Origin: Natrinema salinisoli
GTDB lineage: Archaea > Halobacteriota > Halobacteria > Halobacteriales > Natrialbaceae
NCBI RefSeq assembly: GCF_020405205.1
Contig: NZ_CP084469.1
Location: 2,232,001 to 2,296,000, forward strand
Reading direction: 5' to 3'
DNA length: 64,000 nucleotides
In this document: in pieces, positions 1 to 6,834 of the stretch
Layout of the letters: every line of letters begins with the position of its first letter
Position numbering within the stretch: the stretch's first letter is position 1
The notes under the pieces: generated by a model
Told to the model about the DNA's origin: nothing
Databases searched by the model: none
Seen by the model: the letters and a program-made list of their open reading frames with translations, nothing else
Made by a program: the position numbers and the translations under genes

Positions 1-241
1 CGGCAGGCGGCCGTCGGCGTTGGTGACAATCTATTTACCCTTCGTATGGACCGCCTTTATTCGTCGCTCGAGACGGAACGAACCGCTGGGAGGTCCTGAC
101 GGGAGAACAGCTGCTGACGGGGATCGTCGGGGAATACGGCAACAAATTCCGGAGAAACGGCGAACCGGAAGCAACGCCGACGGTCGTGGTACCACGACCC
201 TCGGAAGCCTTATCCCCGAATCGACCTTACGTTTGTTTGTA

Positions 242-436
242 ATGGCAGAAGGTAACGTTGATTTCTTCAACGACACAGGCGGCTACGGTTTCATTTCGAC
301 GGACGACGCGGACGACGACGTTTTCTTCCACATGGAAGATGTTGGCGGTCCGGACCTCGAAGAAGGCACAGACATCGAATTCGACATCGAGCAGGCCCCC
401 AAGGGTCCGCGCGCAACGAACGTCGTCCGACAGTAA
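242..436 (+). CDS. cspA: CspA-family cold shock protein
   Basis: A 64-residue single cold-shock domain that binds single-stranded nucleic acid and is thought to act as an RNA chaperone in the cytoplasm. The two RNP-like strands are visible: GGYGFIST (residues 16-23) and DVFFHMEDV (about 29-37), and the length is that of a bare CSD. The reading frame is open further upstream, but the family always starts just before the first beta strand, so I chose the ATG at 242. The 241 bases before it show no convincing gene. Haloarchaea usually have several cspA copies, so the paralog cannot be named. Confidence 0.93.
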   Translation: MAEGNVDFFNDTGGYGFISTDDADDDVFFHMEDVGGPDLEEGTDIEFDIEQAPKGPRATNVVRQ

Positions 437-648
437 GTTCGACGTCAGTTCGTCGCTTCTAGCGACGCTCGACTCACAGTTTTTATCGACACAGTACGCT
501 CACACCAGCGACAGCGACTCGTCTCGTCAGTCACCGCTACCGTGAGTGTCTTGCAGAATTCGACGGATGCTCGACGACGAGCGGTCTCCGGCCGCCGAAG
601 CGGCACGCGGCGCTCGGAAGTAGACCACGACGGAGACGGAGGGCCGAT

Positions 649-1011
649 CTAGAGCTTCTGGCCGAGTTTTTCGCGGCTGATACGGACGCCGGTCGGGACG
701 ATCAGGATCTGATCGTCTCCCTTTCGGACGATGTCGCCGTCGACCTCTCGAGCGACCTGTCGGAGTTCGTCGACGATGTGTTCGACGGTGCTGTCCTCGG
801 TTCGCAACCGCGTGATGTCCGCGACGACGATGTCGCCGTCGTAGACGGCGTCTTTGATATCGATCGCGTCGGCCTGACCGCTGACTTCCGCGATGTGTAC
901 CTGCATCGCTGCCTCGGCGGAGGCCGTCGAGACGTCATCGATGTTCAGTTCGGCGTAATCCTCGACCGATCTGGACTGGTTCCCGCCGAGAATTTTGCTC
1001 ATGAGTCCCAT
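649..1011 (-). CDS. sepF: SepF, archaeal FtsZ membrane anchor
   Basis: A 120-residue SepF/DUF552 protein. In haloarchaea SepF tethers FtsZ to the membrane at the division site. The N-terminal MGLMSKILGG is the short amphipathic membrane-targeting helix. A variable linker follows, and the dimeric SepF core runs from about residue 35 to 115 (VHIAEVSGQADAIDIKDAV, then ILIVPTGVRIS near the C-terminus). The length is normal for archaeal SepF. It is monocistronic and divergent from the DUF1028 gene at 1205, with about 190 bp between the starts. The alternative start at Met4 would shorten the targeting helix, so the first Met is preferred. Confidence 0.9.
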   Translation of the reverse strand: MGLMSKILGGNQSRSVEDYAELNIDDVSTASAEAAMQVHIAEVSGQADAIDIKDAVYDGDIVVADITRLRTEDSTVEHIVDELRQVAREVDGDIVRKGDDQILIVPTGVRISREKLGQKL

Positions 1012-1204
1012 TGGCGGTATCCACCGCCGCCGCCAGTATAGTTCTTACGTCAGACACAGTCCCGTCCCCGATACCCTCCGGAACGTCGAGGGGTCGCGGC
1101 CGCGATCGAACCGGTCGCTCGGGACGCGCGACAGCGGGTCGTCGATCGCCGAGCCACACCCGTCGTCCGTAGACTTTTGATTTCGTGAGACCTACGAGCG
1201 AGCG

Positions 1205-1972
1205 ATGACGTTCAGCATCTGTGTTCGCGAAGACTACGAGACCGAGGCCGGCGACCAGCACCGTCGGTTCGGCGTCGCGGTCACGACGCGGCTGCCGGGC
1301 GTCGGGACGCTCTGTCCGTTCGTCAGCGAACACGGTGCCGTCGCGACCCAGAGCCTCGTCAACGTCGACCTCGGCGAGCGCGGGATCGCCTACCTCGACG
1401 ACGGACTGGCCGTGGACGACGCCCTCGAGGCGCTGCTCACCGCCGACGACGGCTCGCCTCAGCGGCAGCTCCACGGGGTCGATAGCGAGACGACCTTCGC
1501 CTTCTCCGGCGACGAGTGCGTCGAGTGGTACGGCCACCGCGAGGGCGACCACTACACCGTCGCGGGGAACATGCTGACCGGTGAGGGCGTGCTCGAGGCG
1601 ACCGACGACGCCTACGCGGCGAACGCCGTCCACGACACCGTCGATCCGTCGACCGGACCGAAGGCCGTGACGGAGGACACAGACACCGATCCGCTCGCGA
1701 AGCGCCTGATCGACGCGCTGGCGGCCGGCGACCTCGAGGGCGGGGACAAACGCGAGGAGTTGTCGGTCCAGAGCGCGGCGGTGGTGGTCGAGACGACGGA
1801 GTCTCACGTCGTGGAACCGCCGTACAACGACCTGCGGATCGACGCGACCGAGACGCCGATCGCTGATCTGCGGGAGACCTACGAGCTCGCGACGCGGGGG
1901 TATCGGGACACGCTCGCGCAGTACGAGGGCGCGTACGAAGCCGACTCGCTGGCGGAATCCGCGGATCGGTAG
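1205..1972 (+). CDS. DUF1028 family Ntn-hydrolase-like protein
   Basis: A 255-residue protein with DUF1028 features: a start reading MTFSI followed by a predicted beta-rich N-terminal half. DUF1028 members resemble Ntn hydrolases, the proteasome/penicillin-acylase fold, but their substrate is unsettled. Visible motifs are GVAVTTRLPGVG (residues 23-34), QSLVNVDLGERGI (about 50-62) and GNMLTGEGV (about 121-129), where the family keeps a Gly-Asn-Met core. The C-terminal third (about 165-255) is acidic and helix-prone and lies outside the core. No operon partner is evident. The family call is firm and the biochemical role unknown. Confidence 0.8.
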   Translation: MTFSICVREDYETEAGDQHRRFGVAVTTRLPGVGTLCPFVSEHGAVATQSLVNVDLGERGIAYLDDGLAVDDALEALLTADDGSPQRQLHGVDSETTFAFSGDECVEWYGHREGDHYTVAGNMLTGEGVLEATDDAYAANAVHDTVDPSTGPKAVTEDTDTDPLAKRLIDALAAGDLEGGDKREELSVQSAAVVVETTESHVVEPPYNDLRIDATETPIADLRETYELATRGYRDTLAQYEGAYEADSLAESADR

Positions 1973-2170
1973 CCCGCTCGAGGCGGGAGCGTCGGAGAAT
2001 CGGTCGCGGTCGCTGTCGGGTAATCGGTCGACGAACGGTCAGTAGCGGAGACGGGTGTCTCATCCGTTCGTCTCGGCGTCAGTACTTCGATCCTGCCTCT
2101 CCAAATGTGATCTTTCGAGTAAACGAGGGGGTTAATCGCGAGCCCCTTGTTTTTGCTACGAGGTCCATCA

Positions 2171-2503
2171 ATGTCCGAGGAAACCCAATCAGTCTCGGCC
2201 GAAACGGCATTACGGGTAGTGGCAGATCCGTGTCGGCGATCGATTCTCTCCCAGTTGATCGACAGCGAGGAGGTCGTGGTTCCGATGAAGACCCTCGTCG
2301 ATCGCATCGCTCCCGAAAATCCCCCTCCGGAGGCCACTGGAGCTCACGCTACTTCCCTTCTTATCGACGTCCATCACATCCATCTCCCGAAACTGGCGGC
2401 TGCCAACGTGATCGAGTACGACCCGCGTGCGAAAACGATCCGGTATACCCCGGACGAGCGCCTCGAGCGAGTGCTCCGATTCGTCACCGAAGAGCTCGAA
2501 TAG
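2171..2503 (+). CDS. DUF7344-type winged-helix-like regulator
   Basis: A 110-residue small haloarchaeal regulator-like protein. The core reads ALRVVADPCRRSILSQL, then an HHIHLPKLAAANVIEYD stretch and a basic wing-like segment (KTIRYTP), the pattern of the DUF7344 domain. A second member lies at 4557-4964 with the equivalent HHVHLPKIDAAGLVDHD segment, so the two are local paralogs. I chose the ATG at 2171 because the preceding in-frame codons look non-coding. It starts a same-strand run of regulatory genes. Its target is unknown, and DNA binding is inferred from the fold pattern. Confidence 0.72.
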   Translation: MSEETQSVSAETALRVVADPCRRSILSQLIDSEEVVVPMKTLVDRIAPENPPPEATGAHATSLLIDVHHIHLPKLAAANVIEYDPRAKTIRYTPDERLERVLRFVTEELE

Positions 2504-2553
2504 CGAGTCCGAAACGGGCAGGCCTTTTTGTCCTCAGCAAGCCAATTGTTACC

Positions 2554-3345
2554 ATGGTGAGTTTTGAGGAGGAGCAGGCCGAAGCCAAAGCGCTCGACCG
2601 GTTGCAGGACCTCGGGCTGTCCACGTACGAAGCTCAAACGCTCATCAATCTCCTCCGCCTCGGGACGGGAACCGCACAGGACGTCACGCAAATCGGCGGT
2701 GTGCCCCGGACTCGGGTGTACGAATCGGCGGAGCAACTCCACGAGTTGGGATTAATCGACATCCAGCACACGACGCCGCGAAAGTTCACCGTGATCTCCG
2801 AGGAGACGATCATCCGACTGCTCAACCTCCAGCGCGAGAACACGATTACCGAACTCGCGGAGTGTCTGGAGGAGATCGGCCCCGCCCAGCCACAACGCGA
2901 ACAGTTCGGCGTCTGGACGGTCACCGGACGGGACGCGGTGTCATCCCGCGTCGAGGAGTTCATCGCCGACGCTGATGAGCAGATCGTCTACATGACTATC
3001 GACGACTTGCTCACTGACGAACAACTCGACGGGCTTCAGGCTGCCGCAGAGCGTGGTGTCGAGATTCACTTGGCGGGGATTTCCGAAGACGTCCAGGAAC
3101 GTATTCAGGAATCGGTACCGGAAGCCGAACTGTTCGAGACCCTCTGGGAGTGGGAGGAGACGCCCGCCGGAAGCCTCCTGATCACGGACGAAGAGACGGC
3201 GCTCGTGAGCGCGCTCGTGGACGACACCGCAACTACCGAAGGGATCGAGGAGACGGCGATCTGGGGTGCCGGCGAGCGAAACAGTCTCGTCGTCGTCCTA
3301 CGGGCGATTTTCACCTGGCGACTCGACGGGAACCAGCCGTCGTAA
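2554..3345 (+). CDS. TrmB-family transcriptional regulator
   Basis: A 263-residue protein with a TrmB winged-helix domain at residues 10-90 (LQDLGLSTYEAQTLINLL, then GVPRTRVYESAEQLHELGLI, the recognition helix and wing). A coiled linker follows (about 90-115), then an effector-type phospholipase-D-like domain from about 120 to 260 (VYMTIDDLLTDEQL, RGVEIHLAGI). TrmB regulators in haloarchaea commonly control sugar or central carbon genes, but this copy lacks the extended sugar-binding domain of TrmB proper and no metabolic target lies beside it. It sits 50 bp after a DUF7344 gene on the same strand. Confidence 0.82.
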   Translation: MVSFEEEQAEAKALDRLQDLGLSTYEAQTLINLLRLGTGTAQDVTQIGGVPRTRVYESAEQLHELGLIDIQHTTPRKFTVISEETIIRLLNLQRENTITELAECLEEIGPAQPQREQFGVWTVTGRDAVSSRVEEFIADADEQIVYMTIDDLLTDEQLDGLQAAAERGVEIHLAGISEDVQERIQESVPEAELFETLWEWEETPAGSLLITDEETALVSALVDDTATTEGIEETAIWGAGERNSLVVVLRAIFTWRLDGNQPS

Positions 3346-3410
3346 GGCGACCCAGATATTCACCCGGGAAATCACACTATGCTTATCTCCGTAGACGCTA
3401 TGCGAAGAGT

Positions 3411-3716
3411 ATGGGAGGGGAACGAGATCGGGACGGGGGCGGGCGATCCACTAACTCGCGCGAGGTACTATTCCGGCGAACGTACGATTGGTCAGCCACG
3501 GCAGCGAGTACGGCTATAGTCGCTGCCCTTGCAACCCTCGAAGCGGTCGATCCGACGGAGTTCTCCGACGTTTTCGGCGCTACGCTGTACGATTTCGTCG
3601 AGCCCGAAGCGCTGGACGCGCTTGCCGATAGCGAAGGGGGTGTTACCCTGTCGTTCCCGGTCGACGACTATCGGGTGCGGATCGACGGTGAAGAGTTGAC
3701 GATCAGTCGCCAGTGA
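3411..3716 (+). CDS. HalOD1 output-domain protein
   Basis: A 101-residue single-domain protein of the HalOD1 type, a haloarchaeal output domain often found at the end of, or next to, two-component receivers and HTH regulators. The hallmark is the run TAIVAALATLEAVDPTEF followed by DFVEPEALDALA and a terminal two-strand segment (VTLSFPVDDYRVRIDGEEL). I chose the ATG at 3411. Longer in-frame extensions start inside the TrmB gene and read as a shadow. It is presumed to be a signalling partner of its regulatory neighbours, which is inference from context. Confidence 0.75.
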   Translation: MGGERDRDGGGRSTNSREVLFRRTYDWSATAASTAIVAALATLEAVDPTEFSDVFGATLYDFVEPEALDALADSEGGVTLSFPVDDYRVRIDGEELTISRQ

Positions 3717-3876
3717 GGTCGCTACCGACCTGCTCGGGATCACTAGCACGCCAGTCTCCGTTAGTACAGGATACCAACATATCGAGTCGGTGCCGAACAC
3801 GAACCGCGAGATTCGTTCGTGATTTAGTTGAGTGGTCCCGTAGAGGTATTACGCACAGGGAACAACGGATCGGATA

Positions 3877-4545
3877 ATGGCTACGGAGGCTTCCTTTACG
3901 GTTCCATCGGACGAGTTCCCGCTGGGGACAGTGTTCGAACGACTGCCGGATGTGTCGGTCGAACTGGAGCGGATCATCCCCGCTCAAGACGTGGTGATTC
4001 CCTACTTCTGGGTTCGGGGAACCAGAGTCGACGACGTCGAAGATGCGTTCTCGGAGCATCCCGGCGTGAAGCGAATTCAGTTCGTCGACTCCGTCGAAGA
4101 CGAGCATCTGTTGCGCGTCGAGTGGGCGGTGGATTACGACGACGTGCTAACCACGCTGACGGAGACGCAGGTCGCGCTCATCTCAGCTGTCGGGACGGAC
4201 GAGCAGTGGACGTTCGATATTCGTGGTGACGCCCATAGCGATATTGCTGATTTCCAATCTCGTTGTCAGGAATTGAATATCTCGATCACGCTCACGGAAC
4301 TGCACGCGCTCACGCCGGTCGAGACGGGTACCGAGGCGGCGCTGACCGACACCCAGCAAGAGGCGCTGGTACTGGCCTACGAGCGCGGCTACTTCGAATC
4401 CCCGCGCGAGACGACGATGGAAGAAATCGGCGACGAACTCGATATCACGCAACAGGCCGTCGCATCCAGACTCCGGCGCGGAATCAAGCACATCCTTGGA
4501 GAGACAGTATCCGACATATCGGCTTCCTCTCGACAGAGGACGTAA
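3877..4545 (+). CDS. HTH-10 (bat-like) transcriptional regulator
   Basis: A 222-residue protein with the two-part layout of bacterio-opsin-activator-like regulators. An N-terminal sensor-like beta domain (residues 1-145) is followed by the C-terminal HTH-10 domain (about 155-210). The latter carries the signature LTDTQQEALVLAYERGYFESPRE (in two parts), then DELDITQQAVASRLRRGIKHIL, the recognition helix. Such proteins regulate haloarchaeal genes in response to light, oxygen or redox, but the signal here cannot be read. Only 11 bp separate it from the downstream DUF7344 gene, suggesting co-transcription. Confidence 0.85.
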   Translation: MATEASFTVPSDEFPLGTVFERLPDVSVELERIIPAQDVVIPYFWVRGTRVDDVEDAFSEHPGVKRIQFVDSVEDEHLLRVEWAVDYDDVLTTLTETQVALISAVGTDEQWTFDIRGDAHSDIADFQSRCQELNISITLTELHALTPVETGTEAALTDTQQEALVLAYERGYFESPRETTMEEIGDELDITQQAVASRLRRGIKHILGETVSDISASSRQRT

Positions 4546-4556
4546 AAGCGTCTTGG

Positions 4557-4964
4557 ATGCTAAAAAGTAGAGGCTATTCGGGCAAATCGTCTGAAGATGA
4601 TGTAATGGGCGGAAATCTCATCGCGTTCGACACTGTGCTCGAGCTATGTGGAGATGAACACCGTCGCATCGCTCTCGCAACACTCGCAAACGAGCAGCGC
4701 TCCCTGACGGTGAACGATCTCACGAAGGCCATCGTCAAATACAACCACCACGAACCCGTGACGGAGATGTCCGAGGGAAACCTCTCGGAGATACGACTCT
4801 CGCTTCACCACGTGCACCTCCCGAAGATTGACGCGGCTGGACTCGTCGACCACGATCAGGAGCGGGGGCTGGTAGAGCCGACCGAGCGGTTCGAGCAGGT
4901 GCAGCCACAGATCTCGGCGATCATAGACGCAGATCCTGATCTCGAATCGCCTGTAGAGCTGTAA
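4557..4964 (+). CDS. DUF7344-type winged-helix-like regulator (second copy)
   Basis: A 135-residue protein from the first ATG, or 119 residues if translation starts at the ATG at 4605. Homology begins only after that second Met, so either start is possible. The domain reads LIAFDTVLELCGDEHRRIAL, then SLHHVHLPKIDAAGLVDHD and a short C-terminal helix. It is a paralog of the gene at 2171 with the same domain order. It closes a five-gene same-strand regulatory run (2171-4964) with no enzyme inside. Function unknown beyond likely DNA binding. Confidence 0.7.
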   Translation: MLKSRGYSGKSSEDDVMGGNLIAFDTVLELCGDEHRRIALATLANEQRSLTVNDLTKAIVKYNHHEPVTEMSEGNLSEIRLSLHHVHLPKIDAAGLVDHDQERGLVEPTERFEQVQPQISAIIDADPDLESPVEL

Positions 4965-5219
4965 TCGTGGTCGCTCTGACCAGCGAAGACGAGAGCCATC
5001 TATTCAACTCACCCTCCGGACCAGACGGTCGATGCACAGCTGTCGTGAACGCGCGTCGCACACGATCACGCTTCGGAACTCCGATTTCAATGGAGCCAGT
5101 CACCCGATCCCTCCGATCTCCGCCGTCTCGAGAGAACCATCGCCTCCCGATAGCTGTCGAACGGGTTCGGTACCGCCTCTCGATCGAGCCAGAGAAATAA
5201 ATCCACTACCGAAAACAAT

Positions 5220-5230
5220 AGTTATAAGTA
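5220..5230 (+). promoter_or_regulatory. TATA box of the zinc-ribbon operon leader
   Basis: The sequence TAGTTATAAGTA with an A-rich stretch 5-12 bp upstream is an archaeal TATA/BRE arrangement. The same TAGTTATAAGTA occurs at the matching place before the second zinc-ribbon locus (minus strand, 15576-15587). The expected start 25-28 nt downstream falls at about 5250, exactly where the first conserved helix of the leader RNA begins. Confidence 0.6.
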
Positions 5231-5249
5231 ACAACGCGATGACGAATAA

Positions 5250-5384
5250 CCCGGAGGTCACGTCTCCAATAGAGGGCTTGCGTAAACGCCCCGGGTGCTG
5301 GCACACCCGAGACTGGCTTCCAATCCCGACCAAGGGATTTCGGAAGCATGATTCCGTACATTCTACCGGGATATAAACGTCCCG
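5250..5384 (+). ncRNA. Conserved structured leader RNA, copy A
   Basis: A leader of about 121 nt plus a 14-nt tail, between the TATA box and the zinc-ribbon operon, repeated on the minus strand at 15412-15546. Four helices can be drawn. P1 pairs CCCGG (5250-5254) with CCGGG (5366-5370). P2 is GGAGG/UCUCC (5253-5267), less certain because it competes with P1. P3 is CGGGTG/CACCCG (5292-5297 with 5304-5309). P4 is GCTTCC/GGAAGC plus AATCCC/GGGATT (5316-5347). P4 has different bases but the same pairing in copy B. The 3' strand of P1 can instead pair with TCCCG at 5380-5384, giving two exclusive folds. Function unknown; a cis-regulatory RNA is inferred. Confidence 0.55.
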
Positions 5385-5458
5385 CACGACAGCCGAATCG
5401 CCAGACACGACCAAGCTCGGCAGCGAAACCCGCCTCGAGGCGCGATCCCCATGCCTGA
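5348..5458 (+). CDS. Leader ORF with YILPGYKRP motif, copy A
   Basis: A 36-codon ORF starting at the base of leader helix P4. It begins MIPYILPGYKRPARQ and then becomes basic and low in complexity. Its TGA (5456-5458) overlaps the ATG of the zinc-ribbon gene (5451) by 8 nt, a typical coupling geometry. The equivalent ORF at 15326-15448 begins MTAYILPGYKRPERR and overlaps its zinc-ribbon gene by the same 8 nt. The codons for YILPGY contain the 3' strand of helix P1, so translation and RNA folding should interfere. It could be a leader peptide, a microprotein, or a by-product of conserved RNA. Confidence 0.5.
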   Translation: MIPYILPGYKRPARQPNRQTRPSSAAKPASRRDPHA

Positions 5459-5645
5459 CGACAGCGACCCCCTCGAGGACCGCCCGTCGTCCCAGCCCGA
5501 CTGTCCGAATTGCGGCGACCCCGTCAGCATCGTGACCTCGAGCAGGCTGTACCGGGGCACCGCCCACCCCTGTGGCTGCGCGGTGAATCCGGTCCTGCTC
5601 ACGACCGACCACGAGGACCGCGGACTGGGGTCGGGGGCCGAATGA
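5451..5645 (+). CDS. Small zinc-ribbon protein, first gene of pair (copy A)
   Basis: A 64-residue acidic microprotein with one four-cysteine zinc site: CPNC at residues 18-21 and the HPCGC pair about 20 residues later. A short hydrophilic tail follows. It resembles the many one-domain zinc-finger microproteins of haloarchaea, several of which affect biofilm and swarming, but no role can be read here. It is the paralog of the protein at 15118-15333 (CPVC, EPCGC). Its stop overlaps the next gene by 4 nt (ATGA), so it is the first full gene of a coupled pair behind the structured leader. Confidence 0.72.
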   Translation: MPDDSDPLEDRPSSQPDCPNCGDPVSIVTSSRLYRGTAHPCGCAVNPVLLTTDHEDRGLGSGAE

Positions 5646-5782
5646 CCGGGTCTCGACCCGAGGGATCGAAGCGCTGTCCCGACTGTGGCGCGGTGCTCCC
5701 GCACCGCGATCCGCTGATCGGCTGGTGGCTCTGTGACGACTGTGTGCTCGCGGTCACCGACGACGGCGAGCGGATCGAATGA
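5642..5782 (+). CDS. Small zinc-ribbon protein, second gene of pair
   Basis: A 46-residue protein with CPDCG (residues 12-16) and CDDC (about 30-33), a compact C-x2-C / C-x2-C zinc ribbon around the hydrophobic stretch DPLIGWWL. The ATG lies inside the stop of the preceding gene (ATGA), so translation is probably coupled. A near copy of this protein is decayed on the minus strand near 52.0 kb (DPLMGWWLCDDCQLAV). Function unknown; a small nucleic-acid- or protein-binding zinc module is likely. Confidence 0.68.
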   Translation: MTGSRPEGSKRCPDCGAVLPHRDPLIGWWLCDDCVLAVTDDGERIE

Positions 5783-5835
5783 GAGAGCATCGCGAGTAGC
5801 TGACTGCGGTCGTCCCTCCGCGGTCGGTTCGAAAC

Positions 5836-6315
5836 CTACCCGGCGAACTCGTAGAGTTCGTCGCCGACGTGGTGCAGCGAGTCGACGACCTTCCCCTCAC
5901 TGCCGACCATGTCCGCGCCGTCGACGCGAGCGCGGCCGACCGCGAGCACCTTCCCGTGGGACTCCTCCGCGATGACGACCAGATCGTCCGGCGAGATGTC
6001 GTCGGTCGCCTCGGTAATGCCGGGCCGCATCACGTCCGCGCCGTCGCTGACGAACGAGACGGCCCCCGCGTCGACCGTGACCAGTCGCTTCTCGGGGTCG
6101 TAGGCGTTGGCCCCGCGGACCGTCAGGAACGGTTCCTCGTCGAAGTACGCGACCTGCGGTTCGCCGTCGATGAGGACGACCTCCCAGTCCGTCTCCTCGA
6201 ACTCGACGCGTTCGTACGCGTCGCCCTCCGGCGAGACGCCGAGCTGTTCCTCGAGGGTATCCTCCAGCTCGGATACCGCGTCGCTACGGAGATGATGGCG
6301 AGATTTGACCTGCAT
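5836..6315 (-). CDS. PUA-domain RNA-binding protein
   Basis: A 159-residue protein with an N-terminal helical segment (MQVKSRHHLRSDAVSELED) and a C-terminal PUA domain from about residue 75 to 155: EKRLVTVDAGAVSFVSDGAD, then MRPGITEATDD and VVIAEESHGKVLAVGRA. This layout matches the archaeal MCT-1/Tma20-like family, which binds tRNA or the small ribosomal subunit during translation initiation or recycling. I chose the start where the conserved N-terminus begins; upstream in-frame Mets extend into unrelated sequence. It is convergent with the zinc-ribbon pair. Confidence 0.85.
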   Translation of the reverse strand: MQVKSRHHLRSDAVSELEDTLEEQLGVSPEGDAYERVEFEETDWEVVLIDGEPQVAYFDEEPFLTVRGANAYDPEKRLVTVDAGAVSFVSDGADVMRPGITEATDDISPDDLVVIAEESHGKVLAVGRARVDGADMVGSEGKVVDSLHHVGDELYEFAG

Positions 6316-6448
6316 GCCCGGGAGAACGAGCGGTCCGGAAATAAAAGGCCCGTTCCGGCGACCGATCTCAGCGAGTCGGTCGCCCTGACCGTCAGCGTCG
6401 GGAGAGGGTGTGCCAATCGCTAAGTTTCCCCACGCCGTCTGCCCGCGT

Positions 6449-6742
6449 ATGTGGCCATCCCGGACCCGAACGGAAACGGTCACCTGTCTCGCCTGTGGCA
6501 CCGAGCGCCCGCGCGACGAGGCCCGCGAGTACGACAAGCACGGCGACCGCTGGGATCGCGACGACAAGACCTTCGAACACCTCTGTAAGTCCTGTCACAG
6601 CGACCTCTGTCACCACCCGCGGGGCGAACTCGAGGAACTGCTGGTCGACCTCGAGGCCGGCCGGCGGGACCGGGACGCGTTCCTCGCGAGCTATCTCTCG
6701 ACGGTCGAGGAGCGGTACGGGACGCTCGAGGAAGAGTCCTGA
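6449..6742 (+). CDS. Zinc-ribbon protein of haloarchaeal DUF type
   Basis: A 97-residue protein with a four-Cys site, CLAC near residue 12 and CKSC near residue 45, the latter followed by HSDLCHH. A charged helix-rich tail follows (ELEELLVDLEAGRRDRDAF). It looks like a conserved haloarchaeal zinc protein. The start MWPSRTRTETVTC is preferred over an upstream Met because it lies just before the zinc knuckle. It is divergent from the PUA gene and convergent with the histidine kinase. No function can be assigned. Confidence 0.68.
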   Translation: MWPSRTRTETVTCLACGTERPRDEAREYDKHGDRWDRDDKTFEHLCKSCHSDLCHHPRGELEELLVDLEAGRRDRDAFLASYLSTVEERYGTLEEES

Positions 6743-6834
6743 ACGGAGCCACGCGTCTCGGAGTCTCGAGCGGACCGACCGGCGGTATCGGCGGCGTCGG
6801 ACGAGCAATCGATCCCCGTTCGCGTCCGCCGCGA

